DNA from: Algisphaera sp039180025
GTDB lineage: Bacteria > Planctomycetota > Phycisphaerae > Phycisphaerales > Phycisphaeraceae
Reading direction: 5' to 3'
Assembly (NCBI GenBank): GCA_039180025.1
Contig: JBCDDZ010000014.1
Coordinates: 1 to 64,000 of the forward strand
Length of the DNA: 64,000 nucleotides
Shown here piece by piece: positions 24,921-32,924 of the stretch. The translations under genes were made by a program, and so were the position numbers. The notes beneath the pieces are model-generated. The model worked only from the letters and a program-made list of their open reading frames with translations. It had not been told where the DNA came from and ran no database searches. Numbering within the stretch: the first letter of the stretch is position 1; every line of letters starts with the position of its first letter.

Positions 24921-27122
24921 TCACTTGCGCTCGATGGTCTGTCCGCCTTGCCGGCGGCCGAGCCCGTCGACGGCGTCCACGACGCCCGGGGGCTCGGGGA
25001 TGGCGACGGCGGGGGCGATCCCCTGAGCGGCGAGCTGCTGGGCCACGGTCTGCTCCCACCGCCGGTAGGTCTGCGGAGCCAGCGGCAACCCGGCTTCTGT
25101 CAACTGGTACGCGGTCTGGTACGCGTTGACCCGCACGATCAGGTCGTGCTTGGGGTCCTGCATGAATCGAGTAAAGGCGTTGAACACCATGTCGTTGAAC
25201 GGCGGGAGCCGCAGCCGCCCGCCGCCAACCTCGAGCCCGGTTTCATTGGCAAACTTCTCGTTGTACATCCGGTGGACCGCCTGGGCGAGTTCGAGGTTGC
25301 GGTTGAAGACCTGTAGCGACCGCTCGTTGCCCACGGCCAACCCCTTGCGGAACGCCTCGTCGAAACGCGAGTTCATCAGCGACGTCATGCCCGTCCGGCC
25401 CAGGTCGTCGGTAAAGAGCAGCACGGCCACGAAGTCGCCGACGCTGGGCAGGCGGTACCAGCCGGTCTTCTCGGCCGTGGCCGTCTCGCCGTACTCCGTC
25501 CGGAGCCGTTGGAAGTAGTGTTCCGCCTGCCGCGGGCTGCCGTAGAGGTACGACAGCAGGACGGCTTTTTGCAGGAAGTTTTCTTTCCCGCCGTCGAAGA
25601 TCGTCGCGTCGATCCGGGAGCCCAGTTCGTCGTTGTCGGCCATCTCTTGGGTCTGCTCCACCACCGTGAAATACCCTTCGATAAAGTCGGGGTCGGGCAG
25701 GAGGTCGATCTGCTGGCCCGGGCGGTTGAACGGGTTGAACGCCACCGTGCCCGCGTCGACCAGCGACTGGACCGAGTGCAGTGCCAGCCGCTGCGTGTTG
25801 ATGATGTCGACCTTCGAGTCGTCGCGCAGGTCGAAGTATTGCTCCACCCCCAGGCGGGCCCAGTACAGGCTGTGGCTGTGCGGGTGACGCCAATCCAGCG
25901 GCCCGTACTGCGTCATATATTCCCACATCTTCGTCGGCTGCATGTTGTAGCTGCCTACCAGCACCCGCGCCCGGAGGAACGGCAGGAGCTGGGTGAACAG
26001 CCCGGCGCTCCACGCCTCGTCCGCGGGGCGGTTGTACGCCTCCACGACCAGCGGCAGGACCGCCTTGGCGTCGGGCGACATCACCTCGTCGGGCAGGGTC
26101 ATCAGCAGGTCCGGCGGGCGGAACCGCAAAAACATCACACACTGGCCGAGCGCCCGCAGCGTCCGCTCATCGAGCCCCAGGCCCAGCTCCCGGAGCCGCG
26201 GCGCCCACGCCGCCGCCGCCGAGTTCTCTTCCAGGAACACCGATTCCGCGTCCCGCTCGGCCCGCAGGAGTTGGTCCCGGGTCAGCTCGATCAGCTCGTC
26301 GAGAACCTTTGTCCCCGCCTCGTTGCCCGGTGCGAGCGCCGCCCGCAGCTTCCGCAGCCGCTGGTCCAGCGCCACGATCCCCAGCGACCCAAGCGCCTCG
26401 CCCTCCGCGGTCAGCGTCGGCACCTCCCCGCCCTCGATCGCCCGCTCCAACGCCTGGCTCACCCGCCGCGACAAACCGTCGGCGAGCAGGTAGCGGTCGG
26501 CGTAGATCGCGATCGTGCGGATCTCCTCGACCACCTGGTTCGGGGCCAGGACCTCGGGCCCCGCGCCCAGCAGGGTCTCCCACTCGCGTGCGAACTCGCC
26601 CTTGTAGTACCAGTTCACGTCGTCGGTGTTCTGGCCGATCTTGTGGAACAGGATCCACCCCAGCTCCCGGTACAGCCGCACGGCGTTGGGGTTGTACGGG
26701 ATCCCCTCCTCGCGGAGCAGGCGGACACCTTTGTTGACCCAGTCGTAGCGTTCCTGAGGCGTGTACGTCTCGACCGAGATGTTGTACGCCATGTTCCACG
26801 ACAGGAAGCCCCAGACGTGCGGGAACCGCGGCTGGAGGTAGGTGATCCAGGTGGCCAGCGTGTTGGCCTCGGCGAACTTGCCTTCCCGCTTCATCATCTC
26901 GGCGCGGTACCAGAGCGTGTTGACCGCCACGCCCCGGAAGCTCCCCAGGCCCGCCGCGAGCAGCGCGTACTGGGGGGGCTCGCTCTGGTTGTTCTCCACC
27001 GCGAAGGTCAGCTGCAGGTCCTGCCGCTGCTGGTTGATCGGGCTGATCAGCAGTGTGCTGCCCGCCAGCGCCAAGAGCGCCACCGCGGCCGCCACCAGTT
27101 GAGTCAATCGGTCTTTCGTCAT
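24921..27122 (-). CDS. Large membrane-anchored protein of unknown function, last gene of SPFH/ABC operon
   Basis: A 733-aa protein not recognised as a named family. Residues ~6-30 form an N-terminal signal anchor (LVAAAVALLALAGSTLLI). The rest is hydrophilic, strongly helical and rich in aromatic residues: early segments (GVAVNTLWYRAEMMKREGKFAEANTLATWITYLQPRFP split over helices) look like tetratricopeptide-type repeats, and later parts include FRPPDLLMTLP and YLYGSPRQAEHYFQRLR. Most of it is probably periplasmic. ATG 27122 is used because the upstream 23 residues are not membrane-like; GGATAGG precedes it. It follows the ABC permease gene by 65 bases. Position in the operon suggests it works with the exporter, for example as a periplasmic partner, but that is inference. 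Confidence 0.7.
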   Translation of the reverse strand: MTKDRLTQLVAAAVALLALAGSTLLISPINQQRQDLQLTFAVENNQSEPPQYALLAAGLGSFRGVAVNTLWYRAEMMKREGKFAEANTLATWITYLQPRFPHVWGFLSWNMAYNISVETYTPQERYDWVNKGVRLLREEGIPYNPNAVRLYRELGWILFHKIGQNTDDVNWYYKGEFAREWETLLGAGPEVLAPNQVVEEIRTIAIYADRYLLADGLSRRVSQALERAIEGGEVPTLTAEGEALGSLGIVALDQRLRKLRAALAPGNEAGTKVLDELIELTRDQLLRAERDAESVFLEENSAAAAWAPRLRELGLGLDERTLRALGQCVMFLRFRPPDLLMTLPDEVMSPDAKAVLPLVVEAYNRPADEAWSAGLFTQLLPFLRARVLVGSYNMQPTKMWEYMTQYGPLDWRHPHSHSLYWARLGVEQYFDLRDDSKVDIINTQRLALHSVQSLVDAGTVAFNPFNRPGQQIDLLPDPDFIEGYFTVVEQTQEMADNDELGSRIDATIFDGGKENFLQKAVLLSYLYGSPRQAEHYFQRLRTEYGETATAEKTGWYRLPSVGDFVAVLLFTDDLGRTGMTSLMNSRFDEAFRKGLAVGNERSLQVFNRNLELAQAVHRMYNEKFANETGLEVGGGRLRLPPFNDMVFNAFTRFMQDPKHDLIVRVNAYQTAYQLTEAGLPLAPQTYRRWEQTVAQQLAAQGIAPAVAIPEPPGVVDAVDGLGRRQGGQTIERK

Positions 27123-27187
27123 AAACCTATCCGCCGTTCCGGGGGACCCATCGTATTTTTCGGGCGGGGGAGCCTGTCCCCCGCGCC

Positions 27188-29038
27188 TCACACCGTGACC
27201 CGCGCGACCTCACGCCGGCCGAACACCCCGACCGCGAACAACGCGACCACCCCCGTGCTCACCACCCCGATCCGGACCAGGCATTCCAGGAGCAGCCCGC
27301 CGCTGATCGCCCGGCCGTAGGCCACCTCGGCGGTCGGGCTGAACCGCGCCATCGGCGGCACGATGAACGTGAACGCCTCGCCGATGATCCGCACCACCAG
27401 CTTGAACGCGTCGTAGAACTCACCCTGGCCCACGAGCCCGTTGAACTTGCCCACGGTCAGCCAGACCGTGTCCCACCACGGCACCTCCTCCCGCGGCAGG
27501 CCCGCGTACGTGCTCAGCGACTCACTCAAATAGTTGCTGCCCACCGCCGCGAAAAACACCAGGAAACACGCCAGGCACGCCACCGGGAAACCCAGGAAGG
27601 TCGCCGCCGCCAACCCCAGCGCCCCCAGAAACCCCAGCCGGATCCACACCATCGCCAGCCCGGACGTCAGGTTCCCCGCGAACCCGCCGACCTTGTAGTA
27701 GACCTGCAAGCCCTCGCCCGGGGCGAACGCCACCGACGTCTGGCCCAGTTCCGCCCCCGTATTGATGATCGTCAGGTCCAGCGTCCCGTCGTCCCGGATC
27801 TGCTGCGTCGAGATGTACGCGGTGTGGAACGTGTTGTCCCGCACCGGCGGGATCGGCTGGCCCAGATTCAGCCCCGGCTCGGGGTTCTGGTACGGCCGGT
27901 CGTTCACCCGCATGGCCAGCCGCACCCGACCGTCCGCGGGCGCACTCGCCGCCCTGGGCTTGAACCGCAATTGCACGCTGGGGCCCGCGTCTTTCGCCGG
28001 CCCCAGCCCCTCAAACCGGTACGTTTTGCGCTCACGCGGGTCGATCGTCAGCCACTGCTTCACCGCGTCCTGCTCGATCCGTGCCCGCTGCGTCGGGCTC
28101 ACCCGGCTCACCGGGTCGCCCGCCTCGCCGTACACCGTCGGGTCCACCCCCCGCCGACGCAGGTCGGCCAGCCTCGCCTCGAAATCGATCGCCAGCGCCG
28201 CGCTGTCCACCGGCCGCGGCTCGGCCAACGCCCGGGCCGTCAACACCTGTTCCTGCACCGCCACCCGGTCCGCCGCGTCCATCGCCGGGGTCCGCTCCAA
28301 CACCCGCACGAACCCGTACACCCCGACCCCCGACACCCCCAGCAGCAGCCCGTTGAGCGCCATGATCCCCAGCCACTTGCCCAGCAGATACCCCGGCCGG
28401 CTCACCGGCTTGGTCAGCGTCAGGTACGCCTGCTTGTCTCCCAGCTCGCTGCTCACCGTCCGCGCCGCGAGCAGGATCGTCATCGCGCTCAGCAACACCG
28501 ACACCACCGTCAACGCGTAAGTCAAAAAAGATTCCAGCCGGTACTGCAGCCGCGTCTCGCCCCCCAGCATCCAGGGCAGCACCGGCACCAGCAGCACCAG
28601 CATCACCACGAACACCAGGCCCATCCGCATCCGGATCGCCTCGTCCACCACCGTCCGCGCCACCCCCAGCACCGACCAGCCCGGCGACAACGCCAGCCGC
28701 ATCAGCTCCAGCCCCACCCCGAACGCCAGCGCCATGCCCCAGATCCCCAGGCAGGCCGCGACCGCCGTGTCCGCCCCCAAGGCCGCGCAGAACCCCGTGA
28801 GCAGCCCCATCCCGAGGTTCAGCACCACCACCCGGGACAGCTTGCCGACCCATGTCTGTTCCCGCCACCACACCAGCCCCGCCGCGGTCCAGCCCGCCCA
28901 CGCCAACCCCCCGACCACGTACACCACCCCCGCCACCGCCGCCGCGCCCTGCGCCCGGAGCAGGAACCACAGCGCCGCGGTCCCCGCCACGAGCACAAGC
29001 CACACGATCCACCAAGTTAAAACCCCTGGCCGTTTCAT
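27188..29038 (-). CDS. ABC-2-type transporter permease
   Basis: A 616-aa polytopic membrane protein. The N-terminal third has about six membrane segments and the coupling region VSSELGDKQAYLTLTKPVSRPGYLLGKWLG, typical of ABC-2 permeases (compare LSREIEEKTVLTVVSKPVNRP in the divergent permease at 35.3 kb). Residues ~225-430 form a large soluble, probably extracytoplasmic domain with beta-rich sequence, which is unusual for the family. A further set of membrane segments follows. The start overlaps the stop of the upstream ATPase gene by four bases (ATGA), so translation is coupled and the two surely form one transporter. The substrate is unknown; GldF/NosY-type permeases export lipids or proteins or support gliding. 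Confidence 0.85.
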   Translation of the reverse strand: MKRPGVLTWWIVWLVLVAGTAALWFLLRAQGAAAVAGVVYVVGGLAWAGWTAAGLVWWREQTWVGKLSRVVVLNLGMGLLTGFCAALGADTAVAACLGIWGMALAFGVGLELMRLALSPGWSVLGVARTVVDEAIRMRMGLVFVVMLVLLVPVLPWMLGGETRLQYRLESFLTYALTVVSVLLSAMTILLAARTVSSELGDKQAYLTLTKPVSRPGYLLGKWLGIMALNGLLLGVSGVGVYGFVRVLERTPAMDAADRVAVQEQVLTARALAEPRPVDSAALAIDFEARLADLRRRGVDPTVYGEAGDPVSRVSPTQRARIEQDAVKQWLTIDPRERKTYRFEGLGPAKDAGPSVQLRFKPRAASAPADGRVRLAMRVNDRPYQNPEPGLNLGQPIPPVRDNTFHTAYISTQQIRDDGTLDLTIINTGAELGQTSVAFAPGEGLQVYYKVGGFAGNLTSGLAMVWIRLGFLGALGLAAATFLGFPVACLACFLVFFAAVGSNYLSESLSTYAGLPREEVPWWDTVWLTVGKFNGLVGQGEFYDAFKLVVRIIGEAFTFIVPPMARFSPTAEVAYGRAISGGLLLECLVRIGVVSTGVVALFAVGVFGRREVARVTV

Positions 29039-30435
29039 GCCGGGCCTCCGCCCCCCGTCAGCTCATCGAGCACCGACACGTCGGGCGCCTTCTGCGGTGC
29101 TTTCTGCGGGGTCTTCGCGTCGGACTCCGCCGGGCCGCGCTCGGGCTCGCTGCCGACTGGATCGGCCGGGGCATTCGGCTCGGCGGGGGGCGGACCCGAA
29201 CCCGCGCCGGGGGCCGCGGCCAGCCCCGCCAACAAGTCGTCGTCCGCCACCGCCCCCTGGTCAGGCTCTGCGTCCGGCTGCGCCGCCCCCGGGGATCCCG
29301 GGGGTTCGGGGCCGGTCGAGGCGGTTTTATTAGGCTCCGGCGTTTGCGCTGCGTCGGCTGGGCTTTGGGTCAGCGCGTCGAGCACCCGGCCCGCGTCGGC
29401 CGCGGCTTCGCCGTCCGCCGACGCCGCCCCGGCGGCCCCCTCCGCCGCGGTCAGGAACGCCGCGACCCGCCCCGCGTTCCCCGCCCCCGCGGTCTGCACG
29501 CCCTCCGCCTGCGCCTGGTGCACGATCTCCAGAAACAGCGACTCGAGCTTCTGCCGCGACCGCGTCACCCGCGCCTCGGTGATGCCCATCGCCTCGAGCC
29601 CCGCCACCAGCCGCTCGGTGTCCACCTCGCTGAGCGACGGCATCGTGACCGTGGTCTGATCTTCCTGCTGGAGCAGTTCGGTGATCGTCCCGGACCGCCG
29701 GACCTTGCCCCCGAACATGATCGCCGCGCGGTCGGTCACGTCCTCGACGTCCGAGAGCAGGTGCGAGCACAGCAGCACCGTCTTGCCCGTGTCCCGCAGC
29801 CGCAGGATCAGGTCCTTGATCTGCCGGGTCCCGATGGGGTCCAGCCCCGTGGTCGGCTCGTCGAGGATCAGCAATTGCGGGTCGTTGATCAGCGCCTGGG
29901 CCAGCCCGATCCGCCGCTGCATCCCTTTCGAATACTCGCCGATCGGCCGCCGCTGCACCTTGTCCAGCCCGACCATCTCGAGCAGCATGTCGATCCGCTG
30001 CTGCCGCTTGCGGCGGTCCTGGTGGAACAGCTTGCCGTAGTACTCCAGCGTCTCCCGGGCGTTGAGGAAGCGGTAGAGGTACGACTCCTCGGGCAGGTAC
30101 CCGATCCGCTTCTTGACCGACACGTCCCGCGCCGGCCGGCCGAAGACCGACACGACCCCGGACGTGGGGTGGAGCAGGCCCAGGATCATCTTGATCGTGG
30201 TCGATTTGCCCGAGCCGTTGGGCCCGAGCAGACCGAACACCTCGCCCCGGCGGACGTCCAGGTCGATGCCTTTCACCGCGGTGACCCGGTCGCGCATCCA
30301 GAAGTCTTTGAAGACCTTGGTCAGGCGGGCGCAGCGGATCACGTGGTCGGCCGACGCGGGGTCACCTTTGCCCGTCGCCGGGGCCGACACGGAAGCCGCC
30401 ACCGTTACATCTTCTGGAGTCGTCAGTTGAGTCAT
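29035..30435 (-). CDS. ABC transporter ATP-binding protein with long C-terminal tail
   Basis: A 466-aa protein. Residues ~25-320 are a complete ABC ATPase: Walker A GPNGSGKSTT, Q-loop region LPEESYLYRF, signature YSKGMQRRIGLAQ, Walker B LLILDEPTTGLDP and the switch His in LLCSHLLSDVED. It belongs to the group that energises ABC-2 permeases. The last ~150 residues are Ala/Pro/Glu/Asp-rich and probably disordered (AQPDAEPDQGAVADDD, APQKAPDVSVLDELTGG), an uncommon extension that could dock a partner. The N-terminal 20 residues are also extra. It overlaps the permease gene by four bases and starts 76 bases after the third SPFH gene. No clear ribosome-binding site is visible. Confidence 0.92.
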   Translation of the reverse strand: MTQLTTPEDVTVAASVSAPATGKGDPASADHVIRCARLTKVFKDFWMRDRVTAVKGIDLDVRRGEVFGLLGPNGSGKSTTIKMILGLLHPTSGVVSVFGRPARDVSVKKRIGYLPEESYLYRFLNARETLEYYGKLFHQDRRKRQQRIDMLLEMVGLDKVQRRPIGEYSKGMQRRIGLAQALINDPQLLILDEPTTGLDPIGTRQIKDLILRLRDTGKTVLLCSHLLSDVEDVTDRAAIMFGGKVRRSGTITELLQQEDQTTVTMPSLSEVDTERLVAGLEAMGITEARVTRSRQKLESLFLEIVHQAQAEGVQTAGAGNAGRVAAFLTAAEGAAGAASADGEAAADAGRVLDALTQSPADAAQTPEPNKTASTGPEPPGSPGAAQPDAEPDQGAVADDDLLAGLAAAPGAGSGPPPAEPNAPADPVGSEPERGPAESDAKTPQKAPQKAPDVSVLDELTGGGGPA

Positions 30436-30511
30436 GGATGCCTGCTTGCGGGGGACCCGCGGCGGAACGCGGCGTGATCAATCCAACCCCTCCCCGGCGC
30501 TTCGGAGTCCG

Positions 30512-31888
30512 CTACCCGCCGTCGCGGGCGCGTTCCTGCTCGGCGTCGAGCCGGGCCCGTCCTTTGGTACGTGTGATCGCCGGGTCGCGGTTCATCTCGA
30601 GCAGCAGGCGTTGGCCCGAGGGCACGTACATGAGCTCGATGCCCGAGTCTTCGCCGAACACCTCGCGGGCCACGTACTGCCACCGCCGCTCCTTGAACAG
30701 TTGCGGGTCCCGCGCGAACGCTTCGCGGAGCTCGAGGACCGTCTCGGCCTCGGTCTTGATCCGCTCGCTGATCTGCGACTTGGCGATCAGGGCGGTGTTG
30801 ATGACCGTCGCGGTTTCTCCGCCGATGTCCACCGTGCCCGCGTCGGTGGGCACGGCCAGGCCGCGGAACACCGCCCGCAGCCGGGTGTCCAGCTCCGCCA
30901 ACCGCGCGGTGTCGCCCAGCGTCGTCGCGAGCTCGTACTCCTTGACCAGCCGGACCAGCGGCCCGTCGTTGCCGGCCACCGGCAGCGCCGCCTTGCCCCC
31001 GGCTTCGCCGAGCAATTGGGTTCGCTCGGACTCGGCCTCGTTGATGACCGTCGACTTCTGCGCCTCGGCCTGCGAGACCAGTCCGTAGGCGTCGCGCACC
31101 GCCAGCGGCATCTCCGCCGCGCCGGTATCGAACGAGATGTTGCGTATCGTGATCCCCACCGCCAGTTCGTCGAGCTTTTCCTGGGCCAGCCGCTGGGCCT
31201 GGCCGCCGCTGAATCGGCCGGCGAGCACTTCGTCCGCCGTCACCGACCCCACCGCGTGGACGATCCCCTGCTCCGCGAAGTTGCGCACCAGCTCCTGCGC
31301 CGCCATCAGCCCGGTCCGTTCGATCACGACCCGCTCGGTCTCCGCGCCGGTCGAGACCTCGACCTCGATCTCGGTCACCCCCGCGGGGTCGCCGATGTTG
31401 CGCAAGAAATCCTCGGGGTCGGTGATCGCGTAGAGCACCTGAAACCGGGCGTGGACCAAGTTGACGTCCCCAGTGATCAGCGACCCGTCGCGCTCGGGGT
31501 TCAGCGGCCCGGGCGTGCCCTCGCCCTCGTAAACGAACGCCCGGTTCAGGCTCAGCGACCGGTCGTTGGTGGGCACCTTGACGACCTGATCGATCGGGTA
31601 CGGCCAGCCGAAGTGGAGCCCGCGCTCCTTGGCGGTGTTCCCTTCGCGGTCTTCGACGATCTTGCCGAACCGCGTGACCACGGCCGACTCCTGCTGCCCG
31701 ACCTGATAGAACCCGCTGAAGAGGTAGCCCACGATGAGCACGATCATGACCAGCCGCAGCAGCCCGAAACTCAGACGCAGCGCGTCCGAGAGCGACTGCT
31801 GCGCGGGGTCGGCCTCGGGGAGCGCGTCGGCCGGCCGCGTCGGCGGAGCGGGCGGGGGTGGGGGCGGGTTGGCGGGGGCTTGCGACAT
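30512..31888 (-). CDS. SPFH/band-7 protein, HflK-like
   Basis: A 458-aa membrane protein. The N-terminus is a Pro-rich cytoplasmic tail (PANPPPPPPAPPTRP), then one membrane segment at about residues 44-62 (LVMIVLIVGYLFSGFYQ), followed by the SPFH domain starting VGQQESAVVTRFGKIV, which is the HflK hallmark, and a long helical region (EAQKSTVINEAESERTQLLGEAGG). HflK/HflC complexes form cage-like microdomains around the FtsH protease and limit its activity; no ftsH is present here. The stop-start gap with the second SPFH gene upstream is only two bases, so the proteins are co-translated. The C-terminal part reads LYVPSGQRLLLEMNRDP-like and ends in charged residues. Confidence 0.88.
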   Translation of the reverse strand: MSQAPANPPPPPPAPPTRPADALPEADPAQQSLSDALRLSFGLLRLVMIVLIVGYLFSGFYQVGQQESAVVTRFGKIVEDREGNTAKERGLHFGWPYPIDQVVKVPTNDRSLSLNRAFVYEGEGTPGPLNPERDGSLITGDVNLVHARFQVLYAITDPEDFLRNIGDPAGVTEIEVEVSTGAETERVVIERTGLMAAQELVRNFAEQGIVHAVGSVTADEVLAGRFSGGQAQRLAQEKLDELAVGITIRNISFDTGAAEMPLAVRDAYGLVSQAEAQKSTVINEAESERTQLLGEAGGKAALPVAGNDGPLVRLVKEYELATTLGDTARLAELDTRLRAVFRGLAVPTDAGTVDIGGETATVINTALIAKSQISERIKTEAETVLELREAFARDPQLFKERRWQYVAREVFGEDSGIELMYVPSGQRLLLEMNRDPAITRTKGRARLDAEQERARDGG

Positions 31889-31890
31889 GG

Positions 31891-32841
31891 TTACTCTCCC
31901 GCCCCGTCTGCCGGGCGATCCGCGTCCGTCGGCGTGGTAATCAAGTCAAAAAACTGCAGCGAATTGGCGTCGAGCACCAGCGTCGAGCCCGGGAGCATCT
32001 GCTTGAGCGTCTCGACCTTCGACAGGAAGATGGCCAGCTCCGGGTTCTCTTTGAATACGTCGTAGCTCGCGGTCGCGTCGCGGACGCCTTCGGCACGGAT
32101 CCGGGTGGCCTCGGCCTCGGCGAAGCTCAGGATCTGGCCCTTGACCTGCTCGGCCTCGGCGCGGATCTCGGTGGCCCGGCTCTTGCCTTCCTGCTCGGCC
32201 GACGCCGCGAGCCGCTGGCGGGTGCTCCGCATCCGGTCGAACACCTTGCTCGTGGTGGTCTCGTCGAGGAGCAGCCGACGCACCCCGACCTGCTCGATCT
32301 TGATCCCGTAGTCCAGGCGTTCGATCGTCTCGCGGAGCTGCGCGGTGGCCTGGTCCTCGATGTCTTCGAGCACCAGCTGCTCGGGGTCCACGTTGACCAT
32401 CTGGTCGAAGCGGTACCGCGAAAACTCGCTGACCAGCGTGGACATCTGCGTCCCCAGCCGGGTCCGCGCCTCGTCGAGCTTGCGCAGGGTCACGAAGAAC
32501 CGGTACGGGTCATCGATCCGCCAGGTCACGTAGGTCTGGAGCACGACGGCGTTGTTGTCCGCGGTCTGGAACTGCTGAAGCTCCTGTTCCAAGAGCTGCA
32601 CTTTGGTGGGGTAGCGGTAGACCTTCTGGATCGGCCAGGGGAGCTTGGGCAGGATGCCCGGCTCGGTGATGAGGCTCCCGGCTTCGACCAGCTCGCCGTC
32701 CTCGCCGTACTCGGGGGCGACCGCTTTTTCCCACGTGGTGACGACCGCGTATTCGTCGAACCGGACCTGGAAGAAGAACATGTAGAACGCGAGCACCAGG
32801 AAGATGATCACGGCAATCGAGAGGGTGGTGAAGTTTCGCAT
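31891..32841 (-). CDS. SPFH/band-7 protein, HflC-like
   Basis: A 316-aa membrane protein with one N-terminal membrane segment (residues ~7-24, LSIAVIIFLVLAFYMFFF), SPFH domain from VRFDEYAVVTTWEKAV, and helical region with SRATEIRAEAEQVKGQILSFAEAEATRIRAEG, matching HflC in layout and length. It lacks the long N-terminal tail of the HflK-like partner, and the two genes lie two bases apart, as expected for an HflK/HflC hetero-oligomer. ATG 32841 starts immediately before the membrane segment. Gene order is third-SPFH (upstream) to HflC-like to HflK-like, the reverse of the usual hflK-hflC order. Confidence 0.88.
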   Translation of the reverse strand: MRNFTTLSIAVIIFLVLAFYMFFFQVRFDEYAVVTTWEKAVAPEYGEDGELVEAGSLITEPGILPKLPWPIQKVYRYPTKVQLLEQELQQFQTADNNAVVLQTYVTWRIDDPYRFFVTLRKLDEARTRLGTQMSTLVSEFSRYRFDQMVNVDPEQLVLEDIEDQATAQLRETIERLDYGIKIEQVGVRRLLLDETTTSKVFDRMRSTRQRLAASAEQEGKSRATEIRAEAEQVKGQILSFAEAEATRIRAEGVRDATASYDVFKENPELAIFLSKVETLKQMLPGSTLVLDANSLQFFDLITTPTDADRPADGAGE

Positions 32842-32924
32842 GGGGCAGGCAAGGGGAGGATCGAAACGTAGAAAACAAGGGGATCAGATGACGGGCGGCA
32901 AGCACCGCGGAGCGGGGCCGGGCG